DNA from: Allobrachymonas sp.
GTDB taxonomy: Bacteria > Pseudomonadota > Gammaproteobacteria > Burkholderiales > Burkholderiaceae
Assembly (NCBI GenBank): GCA_030529305.1
Contig: JAUMXD010000010.1
Span: forward strand, 1 to 28,193
Length of the DNA stretch: 28,193 nt
Direction: 5' to 3'
Shown here: one piece after another, positions 1 to 9,411 of the stretch
Layout: each line of letters opens with the position of its first letter
How positions within the stretch are numbered: the stretch's first letter is position 1
Program-made: the position numbers and the translations under genes
Notes under the pieces: model-generated
Databases searched by the model: none
What the model was told of the DNA's origin: nothing
Seen by the model: only the letters and a program-made list of their open reading frames with translations

Positions 1-54
1 AGCGCAACCTTGCCAAGGTTGAGGTCGCGAGTTCGAGACTCGTTTCCCGCTCCA
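1..54 (+). tRNA. tRNA-Gly (anticodon GCC), 3' part
   Basis: The window opens inside a tRNA. The anticodon stem is CAACC (5-9) with GGTTG (17-21), enclosing the loop TTGCCAA with anticodon GCC at 12-14. The T arm follows (GCGAG at 27-31, loop TTCGAGA, CTCGT at 39-43). The 3' acceptor strand is TTCCCGC (44-50), the discriminator is T at 51, and CCA is encoded at 52-54. The D arm and the 5' acceptor strand lie outside the window. Anticodon GCC reads glycine codons GGC and GGT. Confidence 0.95.
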
Positions 55-76
55 GATTCGGTGCCAAGCACCCAGC

Positions 77-110
77 AAGCCAGTGCCTCAACAGCACTGG
101 CTTTCTTGTT
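77..110 (+). terminator. Rho-independent terminator after tRNA-Gly
   Basis: A perfect 10-bp stem, AAGCCAGTGC (77-86) with GCACTGGCTT (94-103), encloses a 7-base loop and is followed by the T-rich tail TCTTGTTT. It sits 23 bases after the tRNA and before dut, so it should end the tRNA transcript. dut then needs its own promoter or read-through. Confidence 0.8.
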
Positions 111-149
111 TGTGGCAGCCGCATTTCGTATTTGCAGAGAGGGGATGAC

Positions 150-599
150 ATGGAAGTTGAACTGAAGATTCTGGACGAACGCATCCGCCAGCACATGCCT
201 GCCTACGCCACGCCGGGCAGTGCGGGTCTGGATTTGCGGGCCTGCATCAATCAGCCCCTGGTGCTGCAGCCCCACGCCTGCCAACTGCTGCCCACGGGCA
301 TGGCCGTGCATCTGCACGATCCGGGCTATGCGGCGCTGCTGCTGCCGCGCTCTGGCCTGGGGCACAAACACGGCATCGTGCTGGGCAACCTGGTCGGCCT
401 GATCGACAGCGATTACCAGGGCGAATTGATGGTGAGCGTGTGGAACCGCAGCGACACCGCCTTCACCGTGGAGCCTCTGGAACGCATTGCCCAGATGGTG
501 ATCGTGCCGGTGGTGCAGGCGCAATTCCGCGTGGTGGATGAATTTGCGGCCAGCAGCGAGCGTGCTGCGGGCGGCTACGGTTCAACTGGCAGAAAGTAA
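150..599 (+). CDS. dut: dUTP diphosphatase (dUTPase)
   Basis: Hydrolyses dUTP to dUMP and pyrophosphate. This keeps uracil out of DNA and supplies dUMP for thymidylate synthesis. The 149-residue product has the usual length of the homotrimeric family. Visible motifs are [10 protein letters not shown] near residue 22, PRSGLG near 74, the core [14 protein letters not shown] near 87, which carries the catalytic Asp, and the C-terminal glycine-rich [10 protein letters not shown] that closes over the active site. The ATG at 150 is chosen because GAGAGGGG lies about 6 bases upstream; an in-frame TTG at 132 has no such site. Its downstream neighbour nrdR is convergent and also serves deoxynucleotide metabolism. 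Confidence 0.96.
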   Translation: MEVELKILDERIRQHMPAYATPGSAGLDLRACINQPLVLQPHACQLLPTGMAVHLHDPGYAALLLPRSGLGHKHGIVLGNLVGLIDSDYQGELMVSVWNRSDTAFTVEPLERIAQMVIVPVVQAQFRVVDEFAASSERAAGGYGSTGRK

Positions 600-672
600 G
601 CGCAGGATTTGTTTGCTTTCTGATAGCCATTGCGCGTGCGGTTTAAAGCGGCCTTCTAGTTGGGCATTGAGG

Positions 673-697
673 GCATGAGGGGCGCCCGCATGCTTTT
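673..697 (+). terminator. Possible terminator after dut
   Basis: GCATG (673-677) pairs with CATGC (689-693). GGG/CCC pairs sit inside the stem, around the palindrome GGGCGCCC. The run TTTT follows. It lies between the convergent genes dut and nrdR. The stem has a small internal bulge and the T run is short, so the call is tentative. Confidence 0.4.
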
Positions 698-709
698 GGG
701 AAGATGCAA

Positions 710-1159
710 TCAGCGTTTGACCTCTTCCACCAGCGCCCTGAATTCATCCACATCTTCAAAGCTGCGGTAGACGCTTGCGAAGCGGATATAGGCGACCTTG
801 TCGAGCTTTTTCAGCTCGCGCATCACCAGTTCGCCCAAGCGGCTGCTGGGCAGCTCGCGCTCGCCAGAAGTCAACAACTTTTCTTCGATTTGTGCAATGG
901 CGTGATCGACTTGATCGATGCCCACATGGCGCTTGCGCAGCGCCAGCATGAATGAGGCTTGCAACTTCTTGCGGTCGTAATCGACGCGGCGCCCGTCTTT
1001 TTTCACCAGGATGGGAAAGTGCACTTCGGCCCGCTCGTAAGTGGTGAAACGCTTTTCGCACTTGCTGCATTTGCGCCGGCGGCGAATGGTGTCGTTGTCT
1101 TCGGAAACGCGCGTTTCGACAACCTGGGTATCCGTGTGGGAGCAAAACGGGCATTTCAT
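710..1159 (-). CDS. nrdR: Transcriptional repressor NrdR
   Basis: ATP/dATP-sensing repressor of ribonucleotide reductase genes. The 149-residue protein has the full family layout. An N-terminal zinc ribbon has Cys3, Cys6, Cys31 and Cys34 around a stretch of arginines (RRRR at 26-29). An ATP-cone domain follows from about residue 49 to 139, including VDYDRKKL and the [11 protein letters not shown] segment. In many betaproteobacteria nrdR directly follows glyA. Here glyA lies on the same strand about 1.7 kb upstream, with two opposite-strand genes in between, so nrdR probably has its own promoter in 1160-1360. Its target boxes would be at nrd genes, none of which is in this window. Confidence 0.97.
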   Translation of the reverse strand: MKCPFCSHTDTQVVETRVSEDNDTIRRRRKCSKCEKRFTTYERAEVHFPILVKKDGRRVDYDRKKLQASFMLALRKRHVGIDQVDHAIAQIEEKLLTSGERELPSSRLGELVMRELKKLDKVAYIRFASVYRSFEDVDEFRALVEEVKR

Positions 1160-1360
1160 GGTTCGGTGCGCTATCTTTCCAAAGTAAAAAATCGGCCAAT
1201 TCGGCGGCGGTTATTTTAGGGCCATTGGCGTTTGCAGGGCGCTTCGAAATGAAGCGGCCTTGCTTGCATTGTGTTTGTGCAGACTTGCGACCAGCAGAAA
1301 ATCGAGAAAATCTCAATAAAATGCGCCTGCCCGATTTTTTTGAGAGGAAAGGATTTGCAC

Positions 1361-1759
1361 ATGTCCAGATGGTTGAAAGCATTGGCCATTGTTTCGGCCT
1401 TTTTCATCGTGGCGGCTTGTTCCGGCGGCAACACGCCTGAAGCAACGGCCAAGGCCTTCATCGAAAAAAGCTATGCTGGTGACGCCGATGCCGTGTTGGC
1501 TCTGGTGCATATGCCTGAAGGCGAAAAGCCGGGCGCCAAAGAAATGGCGGAGGGCAAGATCAAGGCGATCGTGGCAGAAAGCAAGGACAAGGCAGAGAAA
1601 AAAGGCGGGGTCAAGAAAGTAACGGTGCAAACGGCCGAGGTGAATCAAGATGATCCCAATCGGGCCAAAGCAACGGTGCATATCCAGTTCAAAGAGGGTG
1701 AAGAAACGGACCATGTGCGCTTGATTAAAGTGGATGGCAAGTGGAAGGTGCGTTTCTGA
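1361..1759 (+). CDS. DUF4878-like lipoprotein
   Basis: A predicted 132-residue outer-membrane or periplasmic lipoprotein. The start at 1361 is supported by GAGAGGAAAGGA a few bases upstream. The N-terminus has a positive region (SRWLK), a hydrophobic core and a lipobox ending AAC, with Cys20 as the expected lipidated residue. The mature part begins TPEATAKAFIEKSYAGDADAV, then a lysine-rich middle, and ends in a strand pattern VRLIKVDGKWKVRF. This matches the general look of DUF4878 domains, which share a fold with nuclear-transport-factor-2-like proteins; that assignment is by recall. The function is unknown. The YiiX-like gene begins 79 bases downstream, so the two may be co-transcribed. Confidence 0.85.
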   Translation: MSRWLKALAIVSAFFIVAACSGGNTPEATAKAFIEKSYAGDADAVLALVHMPEGEKPGAKEMAEGKIKAIVAESKDKAEKKGGVKKVTVQTAEVNQDDPNRAKATVHIQFKEGEETDHVRLIKVDGKWKVRF

Positions 1760-1838
1760 TTCAATCCCATCAGCCAGCGAAGCAAGGCGGGCTGCATTCA
1801 AAACAGGCTTGACAAGCGCGCTTTGCTCAAGGCTTGCC

Positions 1839-2465
1839 ATGTTGCGCCGCTATCGCGTTTTTGTTTTGTGGCTGATTGCAGCCTTGCTTGTGCCCTTGGC
1901 TTTGGCCGGATCGGCCAGCCAGAAAAAATTGCGGGCCTTGCTTTTGCAGCATCCGCATAAAGTGCAGGTGGGCGATTGGGTGTTTCGCAGTGGCGTTTCG
2001 GCCGATAGCCGACTCATCAAATCCGTGAGCCATAGCCGCTTTTCGCACATCGGCATGGTGGTGCAAACCCAGCCGCAGATATGGATTGCGCACGCCACCA
2101 CCGACGACGACCCTGCGCGGCCCAATCAGGTATTGATCACGCAACTGGCCGAGTTTGCAGCTGTTGAGCGGGCCGATGCCGTAGCCATTGCCCGCCCGCG
2201 TTTTTTAAATGCCGAGCAACGAACTGCAACGGCCCGCCACGTGGCCGCCCGCCAGGGGCAGGCGTTTGTGCTGAGCGCGCGAGAAAAAAGCCCCTTTTAT
2301 TGCACCACGCTGTTGCTGGATGCCGTGCAGCAACAGATGCCGAGCTTTCAACCCCAGTGGCATTATCTGGATGTGCCGGTTTTTCGCGGGCATTACCTGT
2401 TTCCGCAGGCGTTTTTGCCGTTTGATTTGGAGTGGATCGATCACAGCTTGGCGGTGGTGCATTAA
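1839..2465 (+). CDS. YiiX/YebB-like permuted papain-fold hydrolase
   Basis: A 208-residue exported protein resembling the YiiX-like family of permuted NlpC/P60-type (papain-fold) enzymes, which act as peptidases or amidases, possibly on lipids or cell-wall material. The circularly permuted order is visible: the presumed catalytic His70 in SRFSHIGMVV comes before the presumed nucleophile Cys155 in SPFYCTTLLLDAV. GDWVFR near residue 45 is the strand that typically opens the domain. A signal peptide or single membrane anchor spans residues 7-24. The ATG at 1839 is preferred because it gives a clean signal sequence, though its ribosome site is weak; an in-frame upstream start at 1734 would overlap the lipoprotein gene. 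The true substrate is unknown. Confidence 0.82.
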   Translation: MLRRYRVFVLWLIAALLVPLALAGSASQKKLRALLLQHPHKVQVGDWVFRSGVSADSRLIKSVSHSRFSHIGMVVQTQPQIWIAHATTDDDPARPNQVLITQLAEFAAVERADAVAIARPRFLNAEQRTATARHVAARQGQAFVLSAREKSPFYCTTLLLDAVQQQMPSFQPQWHYLDVPVFRGHYLFPQAFLPFDLEWIDHSLAVVH

Positions 2466-2695
2466 GGCATGCCTCCCATTGGGCTGCATTCATCAGCATG
2501 CGGGCTTTGAATAAAAGGCTAAAAAATCAGCGGGGTTTTTCATTGGTGTGAATGGAAAATATCCGCTGGAAAAATCGAATAAACGCTGGCGGGTAAATAG
2601 GTGGCTGTTTGCAGCAACGGTTGGCATCGCAAGGCTATGTGAAGGCTATTCATTTCTGTTCTGTGCCAGCTTGCTGAAGAAGTCGTTTCGCCATG
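2466..2695. other. Gene-free stretch between convergent genes
   Basis: This is the 3' spacer between the YiiX-like gene and glyA. A short open frame (2548-2778, plus strand, starting at GTG) crosses the terminator that follows. It has no ribosome site and no recognisable domain, so I do not call it. Nothing else is visible in this stretch. Confidence 0.5.
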
Positions 2696-2732
2696 AAAAA
2701 ACCGCCAGGCGTGAAGCCGTGGCGGTTTTTTT
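2696..2732. terminator. Bidirectional Rho-independent terminator
   Basis: A perfect stem, AAAAAACCGCCA (2696-2707) with TGGCGGTTTTTT (2720-2731), encloses a 12-base loop. The A run on one side and the T run on the other let it work on both strands. It can end the YiiX-like transcript (plus) and the glyA transcript (minus, about 100 bases after its stop). Confidence 0.9.
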
Positions 2733-2833
2733 GAAAATCTCGCTCCTGCTGTGCATTTGGCAGTCAAGCCTGCGCTAAAGCCAACAGATGGCGAGAGGGC
2801 TGCCGTTGCGGATCGGCTGATGGGGCAAACAGA

Positions 2834-4081
2834 TCAGCGATACACGGGGAAGCGCCGGGTCAGCTCGGCCACCTTGGCGCGCACGGCGGCCAGGTTGGCC
2901 TCGTCGCGCGGGTTGTCGAGCACATCGGCCACCAGGTGGGCGGTGGCGCGCGCTTCTTCTTCCTTGAAGCCGCGCGTGGTCATGGCCGGGGTGCCGATGC
3001 GCACGCCGCTGGTGACCATGGGCTTTTCCGGGTCGTTGGGAATGGCGTTCTTGTTGATCGTCATGTGCGCGGCGCCCAGCACAGCCTCGGCTTCTTTGCC
3101 GGTGATGCCCTTGGCGCGCAGATCGACCAGCATCACGTGGCTTTGCGTGCCGCCGCTGACGATGCGCAGGCCGCGCTGGGTCAGCGTTTCGGCCACCACT
3201 TGCGCGTTTTTCTTCACTTGCGCGGCGTACTGTTTGAACTCGGGCGAGAGCGCTTCTTTGAAGGCCACGGCCTTGGCCGCAATGATGTGCATCAACGGGC
3301 CGCCTTGCAGGCCGGGGAAGACGGCGCTGTTGATGGCTTTTTCGTGCTCGGCGCGCATCAAGATGAAGCCCGAGCGCGGGCCGCGCAGGCTTTTGTGCGT
3401 GGTGCTGGTCACCACGTCGGCATGCGGCACGGGGTTGGGGTATTGGCCGCCGGCGATCAGGCCGGCGTAGTGCGCCATATCGACCATGAAGATGGCGCCC
3501 ACGTCCTTGGCGACCTTGGCAAAGCGTGCCCAGTCAATCTCCAGGCTGTAGGCGCTGGCGCCGGCCACGATGAGCTTGGGTTTGCTTTCGTGCGCTTTTT
3601 TCTCCATCGCGTCGTAGTCGATGGCTTCCTGCTCGTTCAGGCCGTAGCTCACCACGTTGAACCACTTGCCGCTCATGTTCAGCGGCATGCCGTGGGTGAG
3701 GTGCCCGCCTTCGGCCAGGCTCATGCCCATGACGGTGTCGCCGGGCTTCAGGAAGGCGAGGAACACCGCTTCGTTGGCGCTGGCGCCGCAATGCGGCTGC
3801 ACGTTGGCGGCTTCGGCGCCAAAGAGTTCTTTCACGCGGTCGATGGCGAGCTGCTCCACCACGTCCACGTGCTCGCAGCCGCCGTAGTAGCGGCGGCCGG
3901 GGTAGCCCTCGGCGTATTTGTTGGTGAGCTGGGTGCCTGCGGCCTCCAGTACGGCGGGCGAGGCGTAGTTTTCGCTGGCGATCAGCTCGATGTGGTCTTC
4001 CTGGCGCTGGTGCTCGGCCTGGATGGCGGCCCAGACGTCGGGGTCGGTATGGGCAATGGTGTGGGTCGATCGATTGAACAT
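2834..4081 (-). CDS. glyA: Serine hydroxymethyltransferase
   Basis: PLP enzyme that converts serine and tetrahydrofolate to glycine and 5,10-methylenetetrahydrofolate, the main one-carbon source. The 415-residue length is normal. The Schiff-base lysine is Lys230 in [14 protein letters not shown]. Other family marks are [11 protein letters not shown] near residue 32, [17 protein letters not shown] near 54, EGGHLTHG near 124 and the PLP-binding Asp201 of MVDMAHYAG. The phosphate-binding loop reads HCGASAN (97-103), where Escherichia coli has HSGSQAN; Cys98 replaces the usual Ser. The translated start at 4081 has GAGAA about 7 bases upstream. The leader (4082-4373) holds no other gene and should carry the promoter. 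Confidence 0.98.
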   Translation of the reverse strand: MFNRSTHTIAHTDPDVWAAIQAEHQRQEDHIELIASENYASPAVLEAAGTQLTNKYAEGYPGRRYYGGCEHVDVVEQLAIDRVKELFGAEAANVQPHCGASANEAVFLAFLKPGDTVMGMSLAEGGHLTHGMPLNMSGKWFNVVSYGLNEQEAIDYDAMEKKAHESKPKLIVAGASAYSLEIDWARFAKVAKDVGAIFMVDMAHYAGLIAGGQYPNPVPHADVVTSTTHKSLRGPRSGFILMRAEHEKAINSAVFPGLQGGPLMHIIAAKAVAFKEALSPEFKQYAAQVKKNAQVVAETLTQRGLRIVSGGTQSHVMLVDLRAKGITGKEAEAVLGAAHMTINKNAIPNDPEKPMVTSGVRIGTPAMTTRGFKEEEARATAHLVADVLDNPRDEANLAAVRAKVAELTRRFPVYR

Positions 4082-4373
4082 GGCAGTTTCTCGTCAAAAA
4101 GGTTGACTCTTGCGCAAGGTTTGCAAGGCTGCCCAGGCGAACGGCTGATGCATGCGCGGCTTGCGTGCATGCTGCGCACTTCCCCGCGGTGTTGGCGCTG
4201 CGGGGCGGGCCCGCGCGCCGGTCCACGTCAGTGCCTGTTGACCGCAGAAATACGGTTCATGCGGCTCAGCCACCTATCGCCAGTCGTGCGCAGCGGCTAG
4301 TGTAACGTAGCTGGCAGATGCGGCGGCGCTGCTCCGTGACTCTTTGACATCAAAGCTTGATGCGATGGGACGT

Positions 4374-4802
4374 TCAGTTGCTGGCTGGCGGAAAGCGGCG
4401 ATACCAGGCGCTGTAGACCCAGCAGGCCGCGCAGAAGGAAAAAGCCCATTCCAGAAAAGAAAACAGCAGCAGGGCCGTTGCCGGAATGCGCCATTGCGGC
4501 TTGCCGAGCAAAAACAGGGTCATGGCCACCGTGCTGGCGATGAAGAGCAGCTTGCCCGCAAACATTTTGGCGCCGGCGTTTTCTTTCTTGCCCTGCCAGC
4601 CCATGTGCATGAACAGCTTCTTCCACAACAGGTGAGAGGGGCATTTGTGGTGGCCGATGAAGCCCTTGACCAAACCCTGCAGCGGCAAGATGGCCAGGAA
4701 CCAGGGGCTGAGCAGCAGGGCCAGCAGGCAGAGGGTGAAGACGATGAAGGCTTCCCAACGGATGACGTGGGAAAACACGGGCGGAATGTCGAATCGCAGC
4801 AT
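4374..4802 (-). CDS. DUF4395-like integral membrane protein
   Basis: A 142-residue membrane protein with hydrophobic segments at about 17-47, 84-100 and 106-130. A cytoplasmic-looking loop carries HHKCPS (51-56) and a lysine-rich stretch (60-83). Two cysteines in a CxxC arrangement (C124, C127) lie in the last membrane segment, and a third is C54. The layout and sequence resemble DUF4395, a family of unknown function; this is recalled, not searched. AGGAG stands 6 bases before the ATG at 4802, so translation is well supported. The gene follows thiC on the same strand, but a strong thiC terminator and about 290 bases separate them, so it is probably transcribed alone. Confidence 0.8.
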   Translation of the reverse strand: MLRFDIPPVFSHVIRWEAFIVFTLCLLALLLSPWFLAILPLQGLVKGFIGHHKCPSHLLWKKLFMHMGWQGKKENAGAKMFAGKLLFIASTVAMTLFLLGKPQWRIPATALLLFSFLEWAFSFCAACWVYSAWYRRFPPASN

Positions 4803-5093
4803 GGGCAGCTCCTGAGTGCGGTGAGTGGGAGAGATGGGCTTGAACTGGAACCGATGCAGGTAAAAACGCTGCGTTGAACAGGGCAGGCGCTTGATGAGTC
4901 AGAGGGGCAGGAGTCTGCCCGCCTGCATGAACCGTCACGCCCTGGGCAATCCATTCAAAAACCAATTCATTCAAAAGTGGATTATGAGTGATTGGTGCAG
5001 CATGCGTTCACGATCGGCTCTATTCCCTCTGTTCCATCGTGTGTACCCATGCGGGCCTGCATGGAGTCGTGGCTTGCTTCAGCAGAAACAAGC
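4803..5093. other. Leader of the DUF4395 gene
   Basis: No credible gene is present. On the minus strand this is the promoter region of the DUF4395 gene. A 9-base direct repeat, CATTCAAAA (plus-strand reading), occurs at 4952-4960 and 4968-4976, 16 bases apart. It could mark a protein-binding site or promoter element, but I see no clean -35/-10 pair. Confidence 0.4.
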
Positions 5094-5129
5094 AAAAAAG
5101 CCCAGGCCCGTGCGTCAACTGGCCTTGGC
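5094..5129 (-). terminator. Rho-independent terminator of thiC
   Basis: Read on the minus strand, GCCAAGGCC (5129-5121) pairs with GGCCTGGGC (5108-5100) with one G-T pair, and TTTTTT (5099-5094) follows. It lies about 60 bases after the thiC stop codon and fits a thiC transcript end. Confidence 0.85.
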
Positions 5130-5188
5130 AGTAACGATTGAACGTTCAAGCGTTCAAGCAGATCGGCACGGATAGCAGGCAGTGCCAG

Positions 5189-7159
<1,971 letters not shown>

Positions 7160-7339
7160 CTATCTGCTGCTGTTGCCGCTGGACTGATGCGCTGGTTGCC
7201 GCTGGTGGTAGATAAGCGGGTAAGGCGCTTGCTGCGGCAAGCCATACACATCCATACATCTCGCGGCAGTGGTGGTGGGCATCTGCCGGGGCACGGGCCG
7301 AATAGGGGCGGCTATGCGCGGGCCTGGCGTGGATAGGCG

Positions 7340-7438
7340 GCTCTTCTTCCGCCGGTCTGAACCGGTTCAAGTTCGCGGGTTCGGTCGCTCGTGCTGATTC
7401 GACCATCTCAGCCTGCAGCAGCAGACACCCCGGAGCAC
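7340..7438 (-). promoter_or_regulatory. TPP riboswitch (THI element) of thiC
   Basis: Read on the minus strand, the leader contains the conserved TPP-aptamer blocks in order: CCGGGGTG (7435-7428), GGCTGAGATGG (7413-7403), a variable arm closed by GGTCG and CGACC, then ACCCGCGAACTTGAACC and a 3' block GACCGGCGGAAGAAG. CTGAGA and the GAAC-TGA-like block are the parts that bind the pyrimidine and pyrophosphate ends of the ligand. The element lies about 220 bases before the thiC start. No strong terminator with a T run is seen between the aptamer and the gene, so control may act on translation or through Rho. The exact ends are approximate. Confidence 0.93.
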
Positions 7439-7444
7439 GCTGCG

Positions 7445-7450
7445 ATTGTA
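7445..7450 (-). promoter_or_regulatory. Candidate -10 element of thiC
   Basis: TACAAT on the minus strand lies about 7 bases before the riboswitch begins, the right place for a -10 box starting a transcript near 7438. No good -35 match is seen 16-18 bases further upstream. Confidence 0.45.
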
Positions 7451-7749
7451 GTGAGGTCGCCCCTCTGGCCTGTGGCAGGCACCAGAGAAATGGGTGAAAA
7501 CGCCATGAAAACGGGCGCAGATCAGCGCATGCGATTGTGATGGCTGGGCAGGATCACCGCTTCATGGCGCTGCTTTGTGCGGCTGGCCCCGGCAGCTCTT
7601 GGCTTGGGAGGAACAGCCTTTGATGGCAGAAAAGTTGCCCAACCCCGCACGGCGCGACCGTTGTAAAAACCCCAGCCGCTGCGCAAGCAGCCAGCAGATA
7701 AGTAAAAGGATCAGTAATAATTGCACTTTTGGTTACAAAGGTTGCAGCT
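7451..7749. other. Divergent promoter region between thiC and pilU
   Basis: No gene is supported here. It should hold the rest of the thiC promoter (minus) and the pilU promoter (plus). An AT-rich TAATAAT near 7711 could be the pilU -10 box, but no matching -35 was found. Confidence 0.4.
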
Positions 7750-8916
7750 ATGGCTACGATGGGCAATATGGAGCGCGTATTGCGCTTGATGGCGGAAAAG
7801 AATGCGTCGGACGTTTTCATTTCTGCCAATGCGCCGGTCATGATCAAAATCAACGGCAATATGGTGGCGGTCAACCCGCAGCGCATGACGGCCGATACCT
7901 GCCTGGTCTTGCTCAAGGAAGTGTTGAGCGAAGAGCAAATCGGCGAGCTGATGCAGTTTGGCGAGATGAACACCTCGTTTGCCTTGCAAGGGGTGGGCAA
8001 CTACCGCATCAGCGTGCTGCGCCAGCGCGGCACCTACGCGGCGGTCATCCGCTACATCCCCATTGCCATTCCGGCGCTCGATACCCTGGGCCTGCCCACC
8101 GAAACACTGATTGAACTGGTGATGCGCCAGCGCGGCCTGATCCTGATGGTGGGCGCCACCGGCTCGGGCAAGAGCACCTCGCTGGCGGCCATGCTCGATC
8201 ACCGCAACCAGCATCGCAGCAGCCACATGCTGACGATTGAAGACCCGATCGAATTCGTCTTCGACAACAAGCGCAGCATCATCAACCAGCGCGAAGTGGG
8301 CACCGATACGGCCGACCGCCAGGTTGCCCTGAAAAACGCCATGCGCCAGGCGCCGGACGTGATTCTGGTGGGCGAGATCCGCGACCGCGAAACCATGTCG
8401 GCCGCGCTGGCCTATGCCCAGTCGGGCCATTTGTGCCTGGCCACGCTGCACGCCAGCAACAGCTATCAAACGCTCAACCGCATCCTCACCTTCTACCCCG
8501 AAGAGGTGCGCGAAACCCTGCTGGGCGACCTGGCATCGGGCTTGGCTGCCATCGTTTCGCAACGCCTGTTGCGTACGGTAGATGGCAAGCGCGTACCCGC
8601 CTGCGAAATTCTGCTCAACAGCAAGCTGGTTTCGGAACTGATCGAAAAAGGCGACATCCTGGGCGTGAAAGACGCCATGAGCAAGTCGATGAGCGAAGGC
8701 TCGCAAACCTTCGAAGAAGACATTGCCCGCCTGATTCAGAACGAGGTAGTGTCGCGCGAAGAGGGGCTGATGCACGCCGATTCGCCCACCAACCTGATGT
8801 GGCGCTTGCAAAACACCTCGGCCGAAGGCGCCCACAGCAGCGTGGCCGATGTGCAGGACGACAGCGCCGAACCGCAGTTCTCCGAAATCACGCTGGACAT
8901 GGGCGATGATGACTGA
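7750..8916 (+). CDS. pilU: Type IV pilus retraction ATPase PilU
   Basis: Hexameric cytoplasmic ATPase that assists PilT in retracting type IV pili (twitching, DNA uptake). The 388-residue protein has the N-terminal PAS-like domain, then Walker A GATGSGKST (135-143, Lys141), the Asp box LTIEDPIEF, Walker B VILVGEIRDRE and the His box GHLCLATLHA. SIKING/MIKING-like wording near residue 34 and the acidic C-terminal tail (SEITLDMGDDD) fit PilU better than PilT. The ATG at 7750 has ACAAAGG 8 bases before it; an in-frame TTG at 7729 is less likely. pilT is commonly the neighbour of pilU but is not here. thiC is divergent upstream. Confidence 0.93.
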   Translation: MATMGNMERVLRLMAEKNASDVFISANAPVMIKINGNMVAVNPQRMTADTCLVLLKEVLSEEQIGELMQFGEMNTSFALQGVGNYRISVLRQRGTYAAVIRYIPIAIPALDTLGLPTETLIELVMRQRGLILMVGATGSGKSTSLAAMLDHRNQHRSSHMLTIEDPIEFVFDNKRSIINQREVGTDTADRQVALKNAMRQAPDVILVGEIRDRETMSAALAYAQSGHLCLATLHASNSYQTLNRILTFYPEEVRETLLGDLASGLAAIVSQRLLRTVDGKRVPACEILLNSKLVSELIEKGDILGVKDAMSKSMSEGSQTFEEDIARLIQNEVVSREEGLMHADSPTNLMWRLQNTSAEGAHSSVADVQDDSAEPQFSEITLDMGDDD

Positions 8917-8954
8917 GCCTGCGCCTGCGCGGCGAAAGCCGCCAGGGCGCAGGC
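8917..8954 (+). repeat. Long GC hairpin directly after pilU
   Basis: Beginning at the base after the pilU stop, GCCTGCGC (8917-8924) pairs perfectly with GCGCAGGC (8947-8954). Inside it GCGGC (8929-8933) pairs with GCCGC (8938-8942) around a GAAA tetraloop, leaving a 4 by 4 internal loop. No T run follows, so it is not a classic terminator. It may protect the 3' end of the pilU message or help Rho-dependent termination. Confidence 0.6.
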
Positions 8955-9411
8955 CGATGTGGCGCGCTGCCCTGTATCCCTTGTATGCTGGATGGATGGC
9001 ACACCATCTTCAAGCAAAGGGGCGCGTGGCGTTGGGCTGGGGCTGGATCTGGCGGGATTTGCCAGAAAGCTTGCGTTTGACGAAGGCCGTTGCGGCCAGT
9101 CGATCAGGCCAGGGCAGCAGGGCTTGGGCTTGATCGGCCGTTGCCTGATGCCTCTTTGGCCCCGCTGCTTCTGCCGGGCTGGTTTTGTTGGGCTGCTGGC
9201 CGTGCAGGCATGGGCTGAGTGGCAAGCTCTCCATTTCCCAAGCCCTATCTTTGTTGCCAGGCGGGGCGGTTGTTTGTAAAGCCTCATTCCATCTCGTTTT
9301 TTGATGCGATCGACTGGATGCATCGCTTTTTTCTTTCGCACGGTGCATTCACTGATACTGATGCATTGGCACCGATGCACTGAATTCATACCGAATCGCC
9401 TTTTTCCATTT
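8955..9411. other. Gene-poor spacer before dapE
   Basis: About 457 bases without a supported gene. Open frames at 8959-9279 (plus) and 9010-9348 (minus) lack ribosome sites and recognisable domains. The end nearest dapE holds a cluster of ATGCAT-like half-sites: ATGCAT at 9318-9323, TGCAT at 9344-9348, ATGCAT at 9361-9366 and ATGCA at 9375-9379. They could be a regulator site. Confidence 0.45.

Noticed and set aside
2548..2778. Open frame of 76 codons crossing the bidirectional terminator
   Set aside because: It starts at GTG, reads through the terminator stem, and has no ribosome site.
2936..4300. Plus-strand open frame of 454 codons over glyA
   Set aside because: It is antisense to a clear GlyA coding sequence and has no recognisable domain.
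4297..4974. Minus-strand open frame of 225 codons overlapping the DUF4395 gene
   Set aside because: The DUF4395 frame has a good ribosome site and membrane spans. This frame starts at TTG with no such support.
8959..9348. Open frames on both strands between pilU and dapE
   Set aside because: They start at GTG codons, lack ribosome sites, have mixed unstructured composition and no known domain. They overlap each other on opposite strands.
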